Assembly: GCA_037953625.1 (NCBI GenBank)
Contig: CM075649.1
Coordinates: forward strand, 74,617,290-74,681,289
Source of the DNA: Crotalaria pallida
Taxonomy: Eukaryota > Streptophyta > Magnoliopsida > Fabales > Fabaceae
Length of the DNA stretch: 64,000 nucleotides
Reading direction: 5' to 3'
Program-made: the position numbers and the translations under genes
Notes under the pieces: model-generated
Database searches by the model: none
What the model saw: the letters and a program-made list of their open reading frames with translations, nothing else
What the model was told of the DNA's origin: nothing
Part shown: positions 23,143 through 34,600 of the stretch, piece after piece
How the letters are laid out: every line of letters begins with the position of its first letter
How positions within the stretch are numbered: the stretch's first letter is position 1

Positions 23143-23239
23143 CTGCACATTTCCCACATCAAAATCATAACAGAAATCACCAAGAATAACACAAAGTAAT
23201 CCAATCAAAACAATAATCTCTTTCTTTAAAAAAATCAAA

Positions 23240-24587
23240 TTTTAATGCACGAGTTTTAAAATCATCACAGAAGTCACTAAGAATGAGGCACACAAAATAA
23301 TCTAATAAACCAAAGATATCAAATATCTCCAACAATTATATGCATTAAACTCAAAAATTAGTTACTAACACATAAACACAAAAACTCACTAATGTGAAAT
23401 TTAAAATTAAATGAAAGTAAAATAAGACATGGGTATGAAATCAAAACATAGCATAAGTGTTTTTGTCCAATAACCAATAAAGTTTGAAAGAGTAAGCTGA
23501 ATTCATCATAACCAACACAACACACTAATAAGGCAAATATCAGATTTTCATTCAAACAAATTTAACAGAGACTTGTACAAAGACTTCAAATGAACCCAAA
23601 ATAAGAATGAAATAAAACCCCAATCAAACAGAACCCCAAATCAAATAGAACCCTAAATCAAAAGAATGAAGAGTGAAATCAAACTCACCAAATAGAACCC
23701 CATTGCTACTTCACGAATGAGGGTTTTCCCTTTATTTTTCTTTCTGTTTTCTTCTTCTTTTTTGTTTTCTCTCAACTTCGAATGAATATAAGTGGAGAAA
23801 GAGAGTGTTGGAAAAGCAGCGATGTTCGGTGTTCGGTGTTGGCAGAGGGATCGAGTCCGGTGGTTAATTGGACCGGCTGAAAACGGCAGTGGTGGTGGTC
23901 GCGAATCTTAGGGGAAGAGCGAAGAGGGTACAAAGGACGCGTCGAGGTAGGCTTTGTGTGAGAAAACATACTAATTGTTCTGAAATGTGTAAGCTTAATT
24001 TTTTAAAATGATGATAATAATAATAATAATAAAAAATTTCAGTTGAGCATTTTAACAAACAGATGAAATGCAAGAAAAAAGAGGGGAATAATATTAAATA
24101 AATACCCCATCTTTCTCTTTGATGATATTCTTAGACGAATTTCATTCTGCGTAGGGCTCCTTCTTCTCCTCATCTTTATGAGCCAATACCAAAGCCTTAT
24201 GAAGATCCAGCAAGAGATTACGAGGGCACCACCGAGGAGCCCAATTGACGAAAGTGCCCTTCTCTGTGAACCACCACGATTTTGGAATGAGGAAACAATG
24301 GCAAACAGCATGGAGCGCAAGATGGTGAGGCCCATGCGGCCATGCCCATCCACGCTACAAAGTCGCTTCCTATCGTGACCCGGTGGGCATTTGCATTTGA
24401 CGGTGAGACCGAAGATGCATTTGACGGTGGGGCTTGACAGTGATGGACTGACGGATGAGACGGTGGAAGAGGAAGAGGAAGAGGACCACCGCTTAGGGTT
24501 TTCTCTTTCATCTTCGCTTCTTTGAAGACTTCTCTCTGCAGGGTTCTCTCTATATATGCATCTAATAAAATTTGTTTGGCAATTTTC
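23240..24587. other. CACTA cargo, GC-richer segment next to the LARD array
   Basis: 23.7-24.55 kb is richer in GC and purine/pyrimidine runs and has open frames on both strands (for example minus 24353-24039), suggesting captured gene or promoter sequence. I recognise no domain. It ends at the LARD array. Confidence 0.4.
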
Positions 24588-25245
24588 TGTGACACCCTCA
24601 AATTTCTCGTACGGTTTTAAATTCTAAAAAGAATCATTTTGTGAGAAAAAAATAAATTTAAAGGATGTTTTCTTAAAGAAATTTCTTAAATCATGTTTTC
24701 AAAATTGACAAATGAATTTAAAGAAATGATTTTCATGAAATAATGCCATGATTTTTAAAGTTGATTTTTGGAAATAATGATGTGATAAGAATTATTTTAT
24801 AAAAGTGTGTTTTGTTTCCTAAAAGTGTGCTTGATATTTTGGTGCCATTAAAAAAAATTCTATGCATGAATGATTTATTGTTCTATATATGTGCGGTTTT
24901 GTGTGTATGCTTAGTATCATGTGGAATTAAATTAGTAAATGAATGTGATTAAGTGTGAATGTATGTATGTGTGTAACATGCATGTATTGGTATGATGTAT
25001 ATGTGTGCATGAGTGTAGGTGTTAGGCGTGGAAATGGGTGAATGTATGCATGAATGAATGAGTGAATGTATGCATGTATATGTGTGTGCAACGTGTAGGT
25101 GCATGAAAGAAGGTGTGATTAAGGTGTGTATGTGTAAGCCTAGGAGTGTGCCGTGTGTGAGTGTAGGAAGCCTAGGATTTTTCTTAAGTAGTAAGCAAGC
25201 AACTAAGTTGCAACTAAGTAACTAAATCCTAACCAATCACAAACT

Positions 25246-25457
25246 AAACCCTAACTAATGGTTGAAACCCTAATGGAAAGCCCCTAAGTCAAAAGCCTAA
25301 TGTGAAACCCTAACCCCTTATGTCCCCCACGTGTTCCCCTTGGAGATGATAAACTCCACCCATGCAATTTTATGATGTACCGAATTTATCCCTCCTCTTT
25401 AGCTCATGACCGAAGCAACCCCAAGGACCAAATAGGAAGCCACAAATTTTTATATAA
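25246..25457 (+). promoter_or_regulatory. Putative LTR promoter: three telo-boxes, G-box, TATA box
   Basis: In LTR 1, AAACCCTAA occurs at 25246, 25265 and 25305, a G-box CACGTG at 25328-25333, and TATATAA at 25451-25457, followed by a pyrimidine-rich leader beginning about 30 bp downstream. The TATA box recurs at 32512, 39566, 46619 and 53673 in LTRs 2-5, each 865 bp from the LTR start (863 in LTR 1). In LTR 2 the first telo-box is mutated (aaactctaa). If the TATA is used, U3 is about 0.9 kb and R plus U5 about 5 kb. Promoter activity is inferred. Confidence 0.6.
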
Positions 25458-28376
25458 GCCAAGCCTTTGGTGTATTTCATTCATTCCCTATCTCATTTCT
25501 CATTTCTCATTTCTTCCTTCGTTCCACACACCAACACCAAACACCAAGTCTAAGAGTCTCTCAAACTCTTAGACCAAGAACAAAGAAAATAGAAAATAGA
25601 AGTTTAGAGAAAGAAGAAGAGGAAACCGTGAGGTTTAGAGAGGAAGAAGAAGAGGAGATCAACCCCCCCAAACTTAGGAATCCCTTGAAGATCAAGTGCT
25701 TTAGAAGACCTTTCTTCTTGGTATAACCGAAGACCCTAGAAGCATTAAACTTAGTTTTGTTTGTAATCTTGTAATTTTCTTTCTTCCCTTGCATGTTTGT
25801 GTTATGGCTTGATCTAAGCTTGCATGTAATACTTTTGCTTTGATATTGATTTTAAGACCTAAATTGATATGTGTTACTCATGTTGATGTTTCGGTTGATG
25901 TTGTGTATGATGGCTATTGATGTTTTTCTTTTAGATCTAAAGCTTTGTTTAGGATCTTTGTGAATTTGGTGTAGATCTTCTTTGCATGTTTGGATTCGAT
26001 GCTTAAAACCGTGAGTCATTAAGTGTTTTATGTGTTTATTTGATAAATAAATGTTTGATCTAAATTTACCTTTGATTTTGGTCCTGCATGTTGTTTGATT
26101 GTTGATCTTGAACCCTTGCATGTCTTGATTTTGGTTTAATTTTAAGAAAAGCTTTGATTTATGTCTTGATCCTTGATTGGATCTTGATTTTTGTTTTAAA
26201 GTTTTATAAATGATTTTTGAAACCAAAAGCTTTCTTATTTTCTCAAAGGCATGTCACGGTTTTTGGGTCCCTTTTTCATCTAAAGTAATTTTTGTTTGTG
26301 ATTTATGTCTTGATCTTTAACTTTGACTACAAGCTTTGCATGTAAATTTTTGAAACAAAAGCTCTTTATTTTCTTGGATTTTGTCTCGGTTTTGACCCCT
26401 TTGTTACCCAAGACGATTTTGTCTCCTATTTGTGTTCTTATGTGAAATTCCATGACTTGATCTACATGATCTAGATGCATGCATGTTGATCTTGTTCCTT
26501 GAAAAAGTTATTTTTATGCTCCTTGAGAAATAAATTAAAAATGTTATGTTGATCCATGATTTTTATAGAAAAGTTTAAGATTTCTTCTTGCATGTTAAGT
26601 TTTAAATGAAATGATTATGTTTCTTGAATTGCATACATCGGTTTTTGAAGGGAACTTAGGGAAATAAGTTTAAAGTGATTTTCTTTGCATGAATATGTGT
26701 TGATCTTGTATGTGATGCATTCGGCTATGTTTGATTCATGCCCATGCTTTGTATTTTGTGAGAATTTGATATATGCTCTATGTATGTGCATGATATTTGA
26801 TTTGAAATAGGTTAGAGTTTGATTGTCTTCTAAGTTGTAGCTCATGGTCTTGTCAAAAGAAAGAAGACATAATTTTATAAGTTTGTGTATGTTTGATGAT
26901 GTATGTATAGTGTAGAATAATTGATTAGGAATAGGTTTTGTGCTAGAATGACTATGTATGCATGCATTCGGTTTGTGTACTTAAGTATGCTTTAATGATT
27001 TTGTTTTATAAAATAATATGTTTCTAAAGTTAATTATATGTTGGATAATTGAATTAAGTGTTTGATTGTCAGAATGTTTGATTAAGAATAAGTGCTTGGT
27101 TTGAAATCAAATTGAATAATTGTTTAATTATTTATGTGCCTTGACTTATCAAAGTGTGTTGTTGATTATGTGTGTGATTGGTTTTAAAAAATTATTTGGT
27201 TTGATTTATTTGAATTTGTGAAGTTGTGTTTTAAGTTTTGTTTTATAACAAAAAACTTGAGTTTTCAAAGTATTAATATTGAATTAAAGAGTGTTTGAAA
27301 CAAAATGAGTTTTTACGATGTTTTCGGATTTTATTAAATGGATTTTTGTAAAGTATTTCCTTGCTGTCCAAATCTATTTAAAAGTGATTTCTTGATTTTT
27401 AAATTGAGTTCATGAGACTCAAAGTTTGGTTTTCAAAAGGTAATTGATTTGAGCAAAACCCGGATCGAAACCGATGAATTTTTCGGTGTTTTTGAATAAG
27501 GTTAAGGTGCTGTCCAAGACGGACCAGCAACCTAACCAATTGATTTAAATTGTTTTATGTGATGTTTTCAAAGTGATTTCAAAGTGTTTAAAGAATTAAG
27601 AAAAGTTAAAGATGTTTTGAGAAAAACAATCATGTTTTAAGACTTCCGACGAGGAATGAAAAGCATTTTTAAGTTAATAAAAGTTTTCTTGATAAAGTTG
27701 GTAATGAAACTGTGTTTTTAATTAATTCGAGGGACGTTGCAGACGAGGGATTAAGGCAGTGGCAGCAACCAAGATCAGAGAAGACTGTGCACATCAAATT
27801 GCTGGACCTCAGGTGAGAGAGTAGCTTTCCTAAGACACCGTGGTAGTAGGTGTTGTATTAAGACGTTCCGTATCAGCTCAAAGATCGGAACTAGGTGGTT
27901 CTGCGTCAGTAGTATAGTGGCAATTGTGTGCTTTGTGTGGCCACTTATTCGAATAGGACAAAGACCACATTGTTGTGTGTGATGGGTGATGATGAATTGT
28001 TTATGTTTGTTATCTATGTTTGCTGATATCATATTTATAGTTAAGTATGTGATAATGAGAAATAAAGGATAGTGATAGCAAAAGAGATTAGAAAATAAAA
28101 GACACCAAGAGAAAAGATAACCCTGTGTGGCTTAAGTCCTTACGGAATAAGGCAGCCTTACCTTGATAAGACACTAAGAGTGGAGATAATGATTAGAGGT
28201 TTGAGATATTGATTGAGAAGAGATGATGCGATGTGAGTGAGCCAGAGCTGCGAAAGAGTGATGATGTGGAAATGAAAGTGAAGAGTTGGTGAGGATGGAA
28301 ATAGAATTCTTTGGTTTTGTTTTCTTGGAATGAGACTGGTGTTGAGTCGAGCTTGCTCCTCCATCAGCTCTCAAGA

Positions 28377-28800
28377 AGAGAAAGTTTTTGAGAAAAACTT
28401 TTGCAAAGAAATGTTTTAAAAAGGAATTTTTGAAAAGGGTTTGCAAATCTTTGGAAACGAGTTTTTTTTAAAATGTATTTTTGAAAGGGGTTCCCAAAAT
28501 GAGATTTTTGAAAAGAATTTACAAAATGTATTTTGAAGGGTTTCCCAAAATGAGAAAAAAATTTTCCAATATTGGTTTTATGAAAGTGATTGTGAAAAGA
28601 GGTTTTGAAAAAGGATTTCGAAAGGAGAATTTTTGAGATGAGTTTTCTAAAGGAGATTTTGGGAAGAGATTTATGAAATGAAATTTTAGAAAAGGATTTA
28701 TGATTGGAAGTTTTGAAAGAGTTTTGAAGAGGAATTGTGAACTGAGATTTTGGAAGTTTATGAAATGAGATGTTAAGAAAAGGTTGTTCTGGGGAAAAGT
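28377..28800 (+). repeat. Degenerate GA/T-rich minisatellite inside the LTR
   Basis: Short units of the type gatttttgaaaaggg / gattttggaagag recur with drift for about 420 bp. The same block occurs in every LTR (for example 35430-35860, 42480-42910). Lack of stop codons in the repeat explains the long Phe/Ser/Lys-rich minus-strand open frames here, which I do not consider coding. Confidence 0.7.
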
Positions 28801-29801
28801 TTTTGTGGTGAGATTCAAGTTGTGATTGTGATCCCGCTCTGTGCCAAGTTTGAGTCATGAAAAGTGATACAAAGATAGCGGTCAGGACTCATTGAAGGGA
28901 TGCACGAAGGGTGAGCTGACCAATAGGTTAATCAAAGATAAAAGACTTTAAAAGACATTAACAGCGAACGCGGTGAGGTATGAGTGTTAACCCGAAGTAG
29001 TGGAGAGGAAGGAACGATAAGTATCTGCGGATACTTAGGACGAGATTGCATTAGGGGAGGACGATGACGGTGAAACGACAAGAAGTCTAGAGTATTGTTG
29101 TAGGCAGAACGAACTCCATAAGTGGTGCACTAACGTGGTGGGGACTGGGTCTAATACCGTGGTAAGTTCTGCGTGCACACTAGAACAATACTGTCGCCCC
29201 CTAGATTGCAAATCGAGAACAGTGAGAGGAACTGGAGTGGGGCATTTTATTTGCTGCTGAGAGCGTGCCATGTTATATATGAAATGATATGATTTGAGGT
29301 TGGGCCTCCTGGTCAGGGACCATTTGTTGTGTGACAGCTGTCGTGCCCGCACGGTAAAGGTTCTGTACTCCTGTTTGCTTCCGACTAGGTGGATGGTGGC
29401 CGAGGAGATGTAGGCATGAGACGTGAGTGCTAACTACGAACGGACGCGTACCTCGATGATTCTTTAATCCCCCTTAATCAACGATGGTTGTAATTTGATA
29501 AGACGTATAAGAAAAGATTTATAATTAAGAAAAGTAAAGTTTGTGAAGTTTTGATGATGATGAGGTGAAGTTGGAACAAGTGATGGAAACCCTTGAAGAG
29601 GGAAAGGATATAAGTGAAAGATTGAGAATGGTGAATGAAGATGTGATTTGAGGAAATGATTGACAATTAAAAGATGTTATATAAGAAGTTTAATAAGATA
29701 ATAAGATTTGTGATGTTATGTTTGAGTGTTGTGTGGTGCCTTGTTGTATTGTGTGTGTTGTCTTGATATTCCGCCTGCGGTAAATCCACAACGTCGACGA
29801 C

Positions 29802-30233
29802 TTGTCGTTCGCTTCGCTAACTCTTTCCTGCCCGTTGGCATATCGGTGTCTCCGGTACTCCAACGCGCAGATGGATTATCGCATGGAGATTTCAACATGG
29901 ACCAGACATGGATGCGGTTGGAAGCGTACCCCATCTGGATGGGTGTGGATCGGCGATTCTCAGATCGTGATTCCGGATCCTGAGCATCGACTTTGTGGAG
30001 CCAACCTAGGACCACTGTTGGGACAAGTATCTGTCCGAGGATACAGAGACTATGAGGAGAAGGTGCGATGTGAAGGTCAGAAGATTGCTTCTGCTTCAAC
30101 TAGGATGCAGTGGGTGCCCAAGCAAGGTGGGCCAGCAGCGACCGCCGTGGCGTCTTCTTCTGGAGTTAAGAAAGAGTGCAAAGAGGATCGGGTGCTTCAC
30201 CCGATAATTTTCATTAGGCAGAGTCGTAGATAG
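29802..30233 (+). CDS. 143-codon open frame near the LTR 3' end, unknown function
   Basis: Lies in the GC-richer last 800 bp of LTR 1. An internal Met at 29871 gives about 120 codons (MDYRMEISTWTRHGCG, then QIVIPDPEHRLCGANLGPLL and GYRDYEEKVRC). Equivalent frames are open in LTR 2 (36857-37288), LTR 3 (43910-44341) and LTR 4 (50964-51395). In LTR 5 a base change makes a premature stop near 58135, leaving only the 3' part. I recognise no domain. Conservation mainly reflects the youth of the copies; coding is doubtful, though the GC content contrasts with the rest of the LTR. Confidence 0.25.
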   Translation: MSFASLTLSCPLAYRCLRYSNAQMDYRMEISTWTRHGCGWKRTPSGWVWIGDSQIVIPDPEHRLCGANLGPLLGQVSVRGYRDYEEKVRCEGQKIASASTRMQWVPKQGGPAATAVASSSGVKKECKEDRVLHPIIFIRQSRR

Positions 30234-30522
30234 GGTAATTAGTTTAAGTTGTTGTAAGAATGAGTCAAGGATTTCCTTAGCAATGTATCACTCTTGTAAC
30301 TGTGCCCTACTTATTTTGTGAACTGGCCAAATGTTTAAAACTGTTTTTGAAAAACTTGGGAGTGAAGGTGCGGAATGGTTTTTAAGTAACGACCCGGTTT
30401 TCAAGAAAGAACGAGAGTATGCACTAACCGCTTCTCAATACGTTTAAAAAAAAATGACCTCATTTCTGCAACCTTTACTTAAATGAGGATTGTTTTCGGA
30501 TGGTGAAAATCGGGGCGTTACA

Positions 30523-31646
30523 GAGTGGTATCAGAGCTATGTTAGTCCTTTGTGGCTTTAAGCCATGCTTTGCTTTGCTTTGCTTGCTTGATTGTTTGCT
30601 TGTTTGTTTGTGTGATGGTGAGTGCTTGCTAGTGCAAGGATAGGAGTTTGAGATTAGGTTCTCGTCTTCTTAAGATGTGGGACTTAGTTGTCCCTAGTGT
30701 CTGTGGCGTTAGATTAAGGGCCCTGATGGTTAAGTTAGTTTAGATAGATTCTAAGGTTAAAATCCCATGACCCTTGAGATAGTATTATCTTTTGTCAAGA
30801 CCTAAGTTGTTGACCCCAATGTATCTTTGATATTACCCTTAAGAAAATAGAATGTTATTCTTGAGACCCGTGTTTGTTGGATTGTTCCAACAACGATAGT
30901 TAGCTGAAATCCAATTTCTTCTTTTTGCCCTTCTATTAAACCCTCGTCTTACCAATCTTTCCAAGAATTGCTGACCTGAATTGTGATATTAGGAATGTCA
31001 TGGCTATCCAAATAGTTTAGGCTTGAATGGTTGTGGATGGATAAATGATGGATATTGAGTGAAATGTAGGACAATAGTGCGCTTAGTAGTAAGTCTGATC
31101 GAAGTTGGGGAGCCACAAGGAAGGAAAGAGAAGTATATTGACCTTAGTTCAGGAAGAGTAAGGAAGATTAGACCCCTTTTCTCCATCTTTAGGCGTCCAG
31201 ACCAGAGAAATAGTCGGTTAGAGCCTCAGAGTTAGAAGAGGAATTAGAGAAAGGAGTGATTGTTTGTAGGTAGTGAGATCTTAGAGTCTAGTGGATAGTG
31301 AGTATTTTCGGTTAAACCCAATGCTTTTGGAGATGTGTGCATTTTGTTTGCTTGTTTTTCCCTAGGTTTATACCCAAGATTGTGCTCATGGTGACGGCGA
31401 TCAGCTAAAGGAACGACATCTTCTTCGGTTAGTCTGTGTGACTTAACTCGGTTTGACCCGTAAGTGGTGTGCTATGGAGCTTTTTCATCCGAGCGCGACA
31501 CACGAGGAGTGTTGTGAAGAGCATAGTGTCAGTAAAGGAAAGGACGATTTTGAAGCGAAATTAAGGATGATGTGCGAGTTGCTTTGCCCTGCTGCCTAAT
31601 CCGCAACGTATTTCTCGGGGACGAGAAATCTTTAAGTTGGGGAGAC
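30523..31646 (+). mobile_element. LARD internal region 1
   Basis: 1,124 bp between LTRs 1 and 2. It begins with GAGTGGTATCAGAGCTATG (primer site complementary to the initiator-Met tRNA 3' end) and then a tgctttgctttgctt microrepeat. The 3' end, gacgagaaatctttaagttg followed by gggagac and the next TG, matches the pol-end/polypurine layout of Tekay-type chromoviruses. No reading frame with gag or pol motifs. Confidence 0.85.
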
Positions 31647-34600
31647 TGTAACACCCCTCAAATTCCTCGTACGGTTTTAAATTCTAAAAAGAATATTTTG
31701 TGAGAAAAAAATAAATTTAAAGGATGTTTTCTTAAAGAAATTTCTTAAATCATGTTTTCAAAAGTGACAAATGAATTTAAAGAAATGATTTTCATGAAAT
31801 AATGCCATGATTTTTAAAGTTGATTTTTGGAAATAATGATGTGATAAGAATTATTTTATGAAAGTGTGTTTTGTTTCCGAAAAATGTGTGCTTGATATTT
31901 TGGTGCCATTAAAAAAAATTCTATGCATGAATGATTTATTGTTCTATATATGTGCGGTTTTGTGTGTATGCTTAGTATCATGTGGAATTAAATTAGTAAA
32001 TGAATGTGATTAAGTGTGAATGTATGTATGTGTGTAACATGCATGTATTGGTATGATGTATATGTGTGCATGAGTGTAGGTGTTAGGCGTGGAAATGGGT
32101 GAATGTATGCATGAATGAATGAGTGAATGTATGCATGTATATGTGTGTGCAACGTGTAGGTGCATGAAAGAAGGTGTGATTAAGGTGTGTATGTGTAAGC
32201 CTAGGAGTGTGCCGTGTGTGAGTGTAGGAAGCCTAGGATTTTTCTTAAGTAGTAAGCAAGCAACTAAGTTGCAACTAAGTAACTAAATCCTAACCAATCC
32301 CAAACTAAACTCTAACTAATGGTTGAAACCCTAATGGAAAGCTCCTAAGTCAAAAGCCTAATGTGAAACCCTAACCCCTTATGTCCCCCACGTGTTCCCC
32401 TTGGAGATGATAAACTCCACCCATGCAATTTTATGATGTACCGAATTTACCCCTCCTCTTTAGCTCATGACCGAAGCAACCCCAAGGACCAAATAGGAAG
32501 CCATTAATTTTTATATAAGCCAAGCCTTTGGTGTATTTCATTCATTCCCTATCTCATTCTCATTTCTTCCTTCGTTCCACACACCAACACCAAACACCAA
32601 GTCTAAGAGCCTCTCAAACTCTTAGACCAAGAACAAAGAAAATAGAAAATAGAAGTTTAGAGAAAGAAGAAGAGGAAACCGTGAGGTTTAGAGAGGAAGA
32701 AGAAGAGGAGATCAACCCCCCCCAAACTTAGGAATCCCTTGAAGATCAAGTGCTTTAGAAGACCTTTCTTCTTGGTATAACCGAAGACCCTAGAAGCATT
32801 AAACTTAGTTTTGTTTGTAATCTTGTAATTTTATTTCTTCCCTTGCATGTTTGTGTTATGGCTTGATCTAAGCTTGCATGTAATACTTTTGCTTTGATAT
32901 TGATTTTAAGACCTAAATGGATATGTGTTACTCATGTTGATGTTTCGATTGATGTTGTGTATGATGGCTATTGATGTTTTTCTTTTAGATCTAAAGCTTT
33001 GTTTAGGATCTTTGTGAATTTGGTGTAGATCTTCTTTGCATGTTTGGATTCGATGCTTAAAACCGTGAGTCATTAAGTGTTTTATGTGTTTATTTGATAA
33101 ATAAATGTTTGATCTAAATTTACCTTTGATTTTGGTCCTGCATGTTGTTTGATTGTTGATCTTGAACCCTTGCATGTCTTGATTTTGGTTTAATTTTAAG
33201 AAAAGCTTTGATTTATGTCTTGATCCTTGATTGGATCTTGATTTTTGTTTTAAAGTTTTATAAATGATTTTTGAAACCAAAAGCTTTCTTATTTTCTCAA
33301 AGGCATGTCACGGTTTTTGGGTCCCTTTTTCATCTAAAGTAATTTTTGTTTGTGATTTATGTCTTGATCTTTAACTTTGACTACAAGCTTTGCATGTAAA
33401 TTTTTGAAACAAAAGCTCTTTATTTTCTTGGATTTTGTCTCGGTTTTGACCCCTTTGTTACCCAAGACGATTTTGTCTCCTATTTGTGTTCTTATGTGAA
33501 ATTCCATGACTTGATCTACATGATCTAGATGCATGCATGTTGATCTTGTTCCTTGAAAAAGTTATTTTTATGCTCCTTGAGAAATAAATTAAAAATGTTA
33601 TGTTGATCCATGATTTTTATAGAAAAGTTTAAGATTTCTTCTTGCATGTTAAGTTTTAAATGAAATGATTATGTTTCTTGAATTGCATACCTCAGTTTTT
33701 GAAGGGAACTTAGGGAAAGAAGTTTAAAGTGATTTTCTTTGCATGAATATGTGTTGATCTTGTATGTGATGCATTCGGCTATGTTTGATTCATGCCCATG
33801 CTTTGTATTTTGTGAGAATTTGATATATGCTCTATGTATGTGCATGATATTTGATTTGAAATAGGTTAGAGTTTGATTGTCTTCTAAGTTGTAGCTCATG
33901 GTCTTGTCAAAAGAAAGAAGAAATAATTTTATAAGTTTGTGTATGTTTGATGATGTATGTATAGTGTAGAATAATTGATTAGGAATAGGTTTTGTGCTAG
34001 AATGACTATGTATGCATGCATTCGGTTTGTGTACTTAAGTATGCTTTAATGATTTTGTTTTATAAAATAATATGTTTCTAAAGTTAATTATATGTTGGAT
34101 AATTGAATTAAGTGTTTGATTGTAAGAATGTTTGATTAAGAATAGGTGCTTGGTTTGAAATCAAATTGAATAATTGTTTAATTATTTATGTGCCTTGACT
34201 TATCAAAGTGTGTTGTTGATTATGTGTGTGATTGGTTTTAAAAAATTATTTGGTTTGATTTATTTGAATTTGTGAAGTTGTGTTTTAAGTTTTGTTTTAT
34301 AACAAAAAACTTGAGTTTTCAAAGTATTAATATTGAATTAAAGAGTGTTTGAAACAAAATGAGTTTTTACGATGTTTTCGGATTTTATTAAATGGATTTT
34401 TGTAAAGTATTTCCTTGCTGTCCAAATCTATTTAAAAGTGATTTCTTGATTTTTAAATTGAGTTCATGAGACTCAAAGTTTGGTTTTCAAAAGGTAATTG
34501 ATTTGAGCAAAACCCGGATCGAAACCGGTGAATTTTTCGGTGTTTTTGAATAAGGTTAAGGTGCTGTCCAAGACGGACCAGCAACCTAACCAATTGATTT

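Larger units (their letters stand above)
24588..30522 (+). repeat. LARD LTR 1 (left outer)
   Basis: 5,935 bp, very long for an LTR. It starts tgtgacaccctcaaatttc, differing from the tgtaacacccctcaaattc of the inner copies, and ends ggggcgttaca before the INT1 primer site. From left to right it holds a TG/ATG-rich stretch (24.9-25.13 kb), telo-box, G-box and TATA promoter motifs, a pyrimidine-rich leader, about 2 kb of T-rich sequence, a GA-rich minisatellite and a GC-richer 3' segment with a 143-codon open frame. Confidence 0.9.

Noticed and set aside
28364..28858. 164-codon minus-strand frame (Phe/Ser/Lys-rich) present in several LTRs
   Set aside because: It lies on a degenerate GA-rich minisatellite; the composition is repeat-driven, frames vary between copies and no domain is recognisable.
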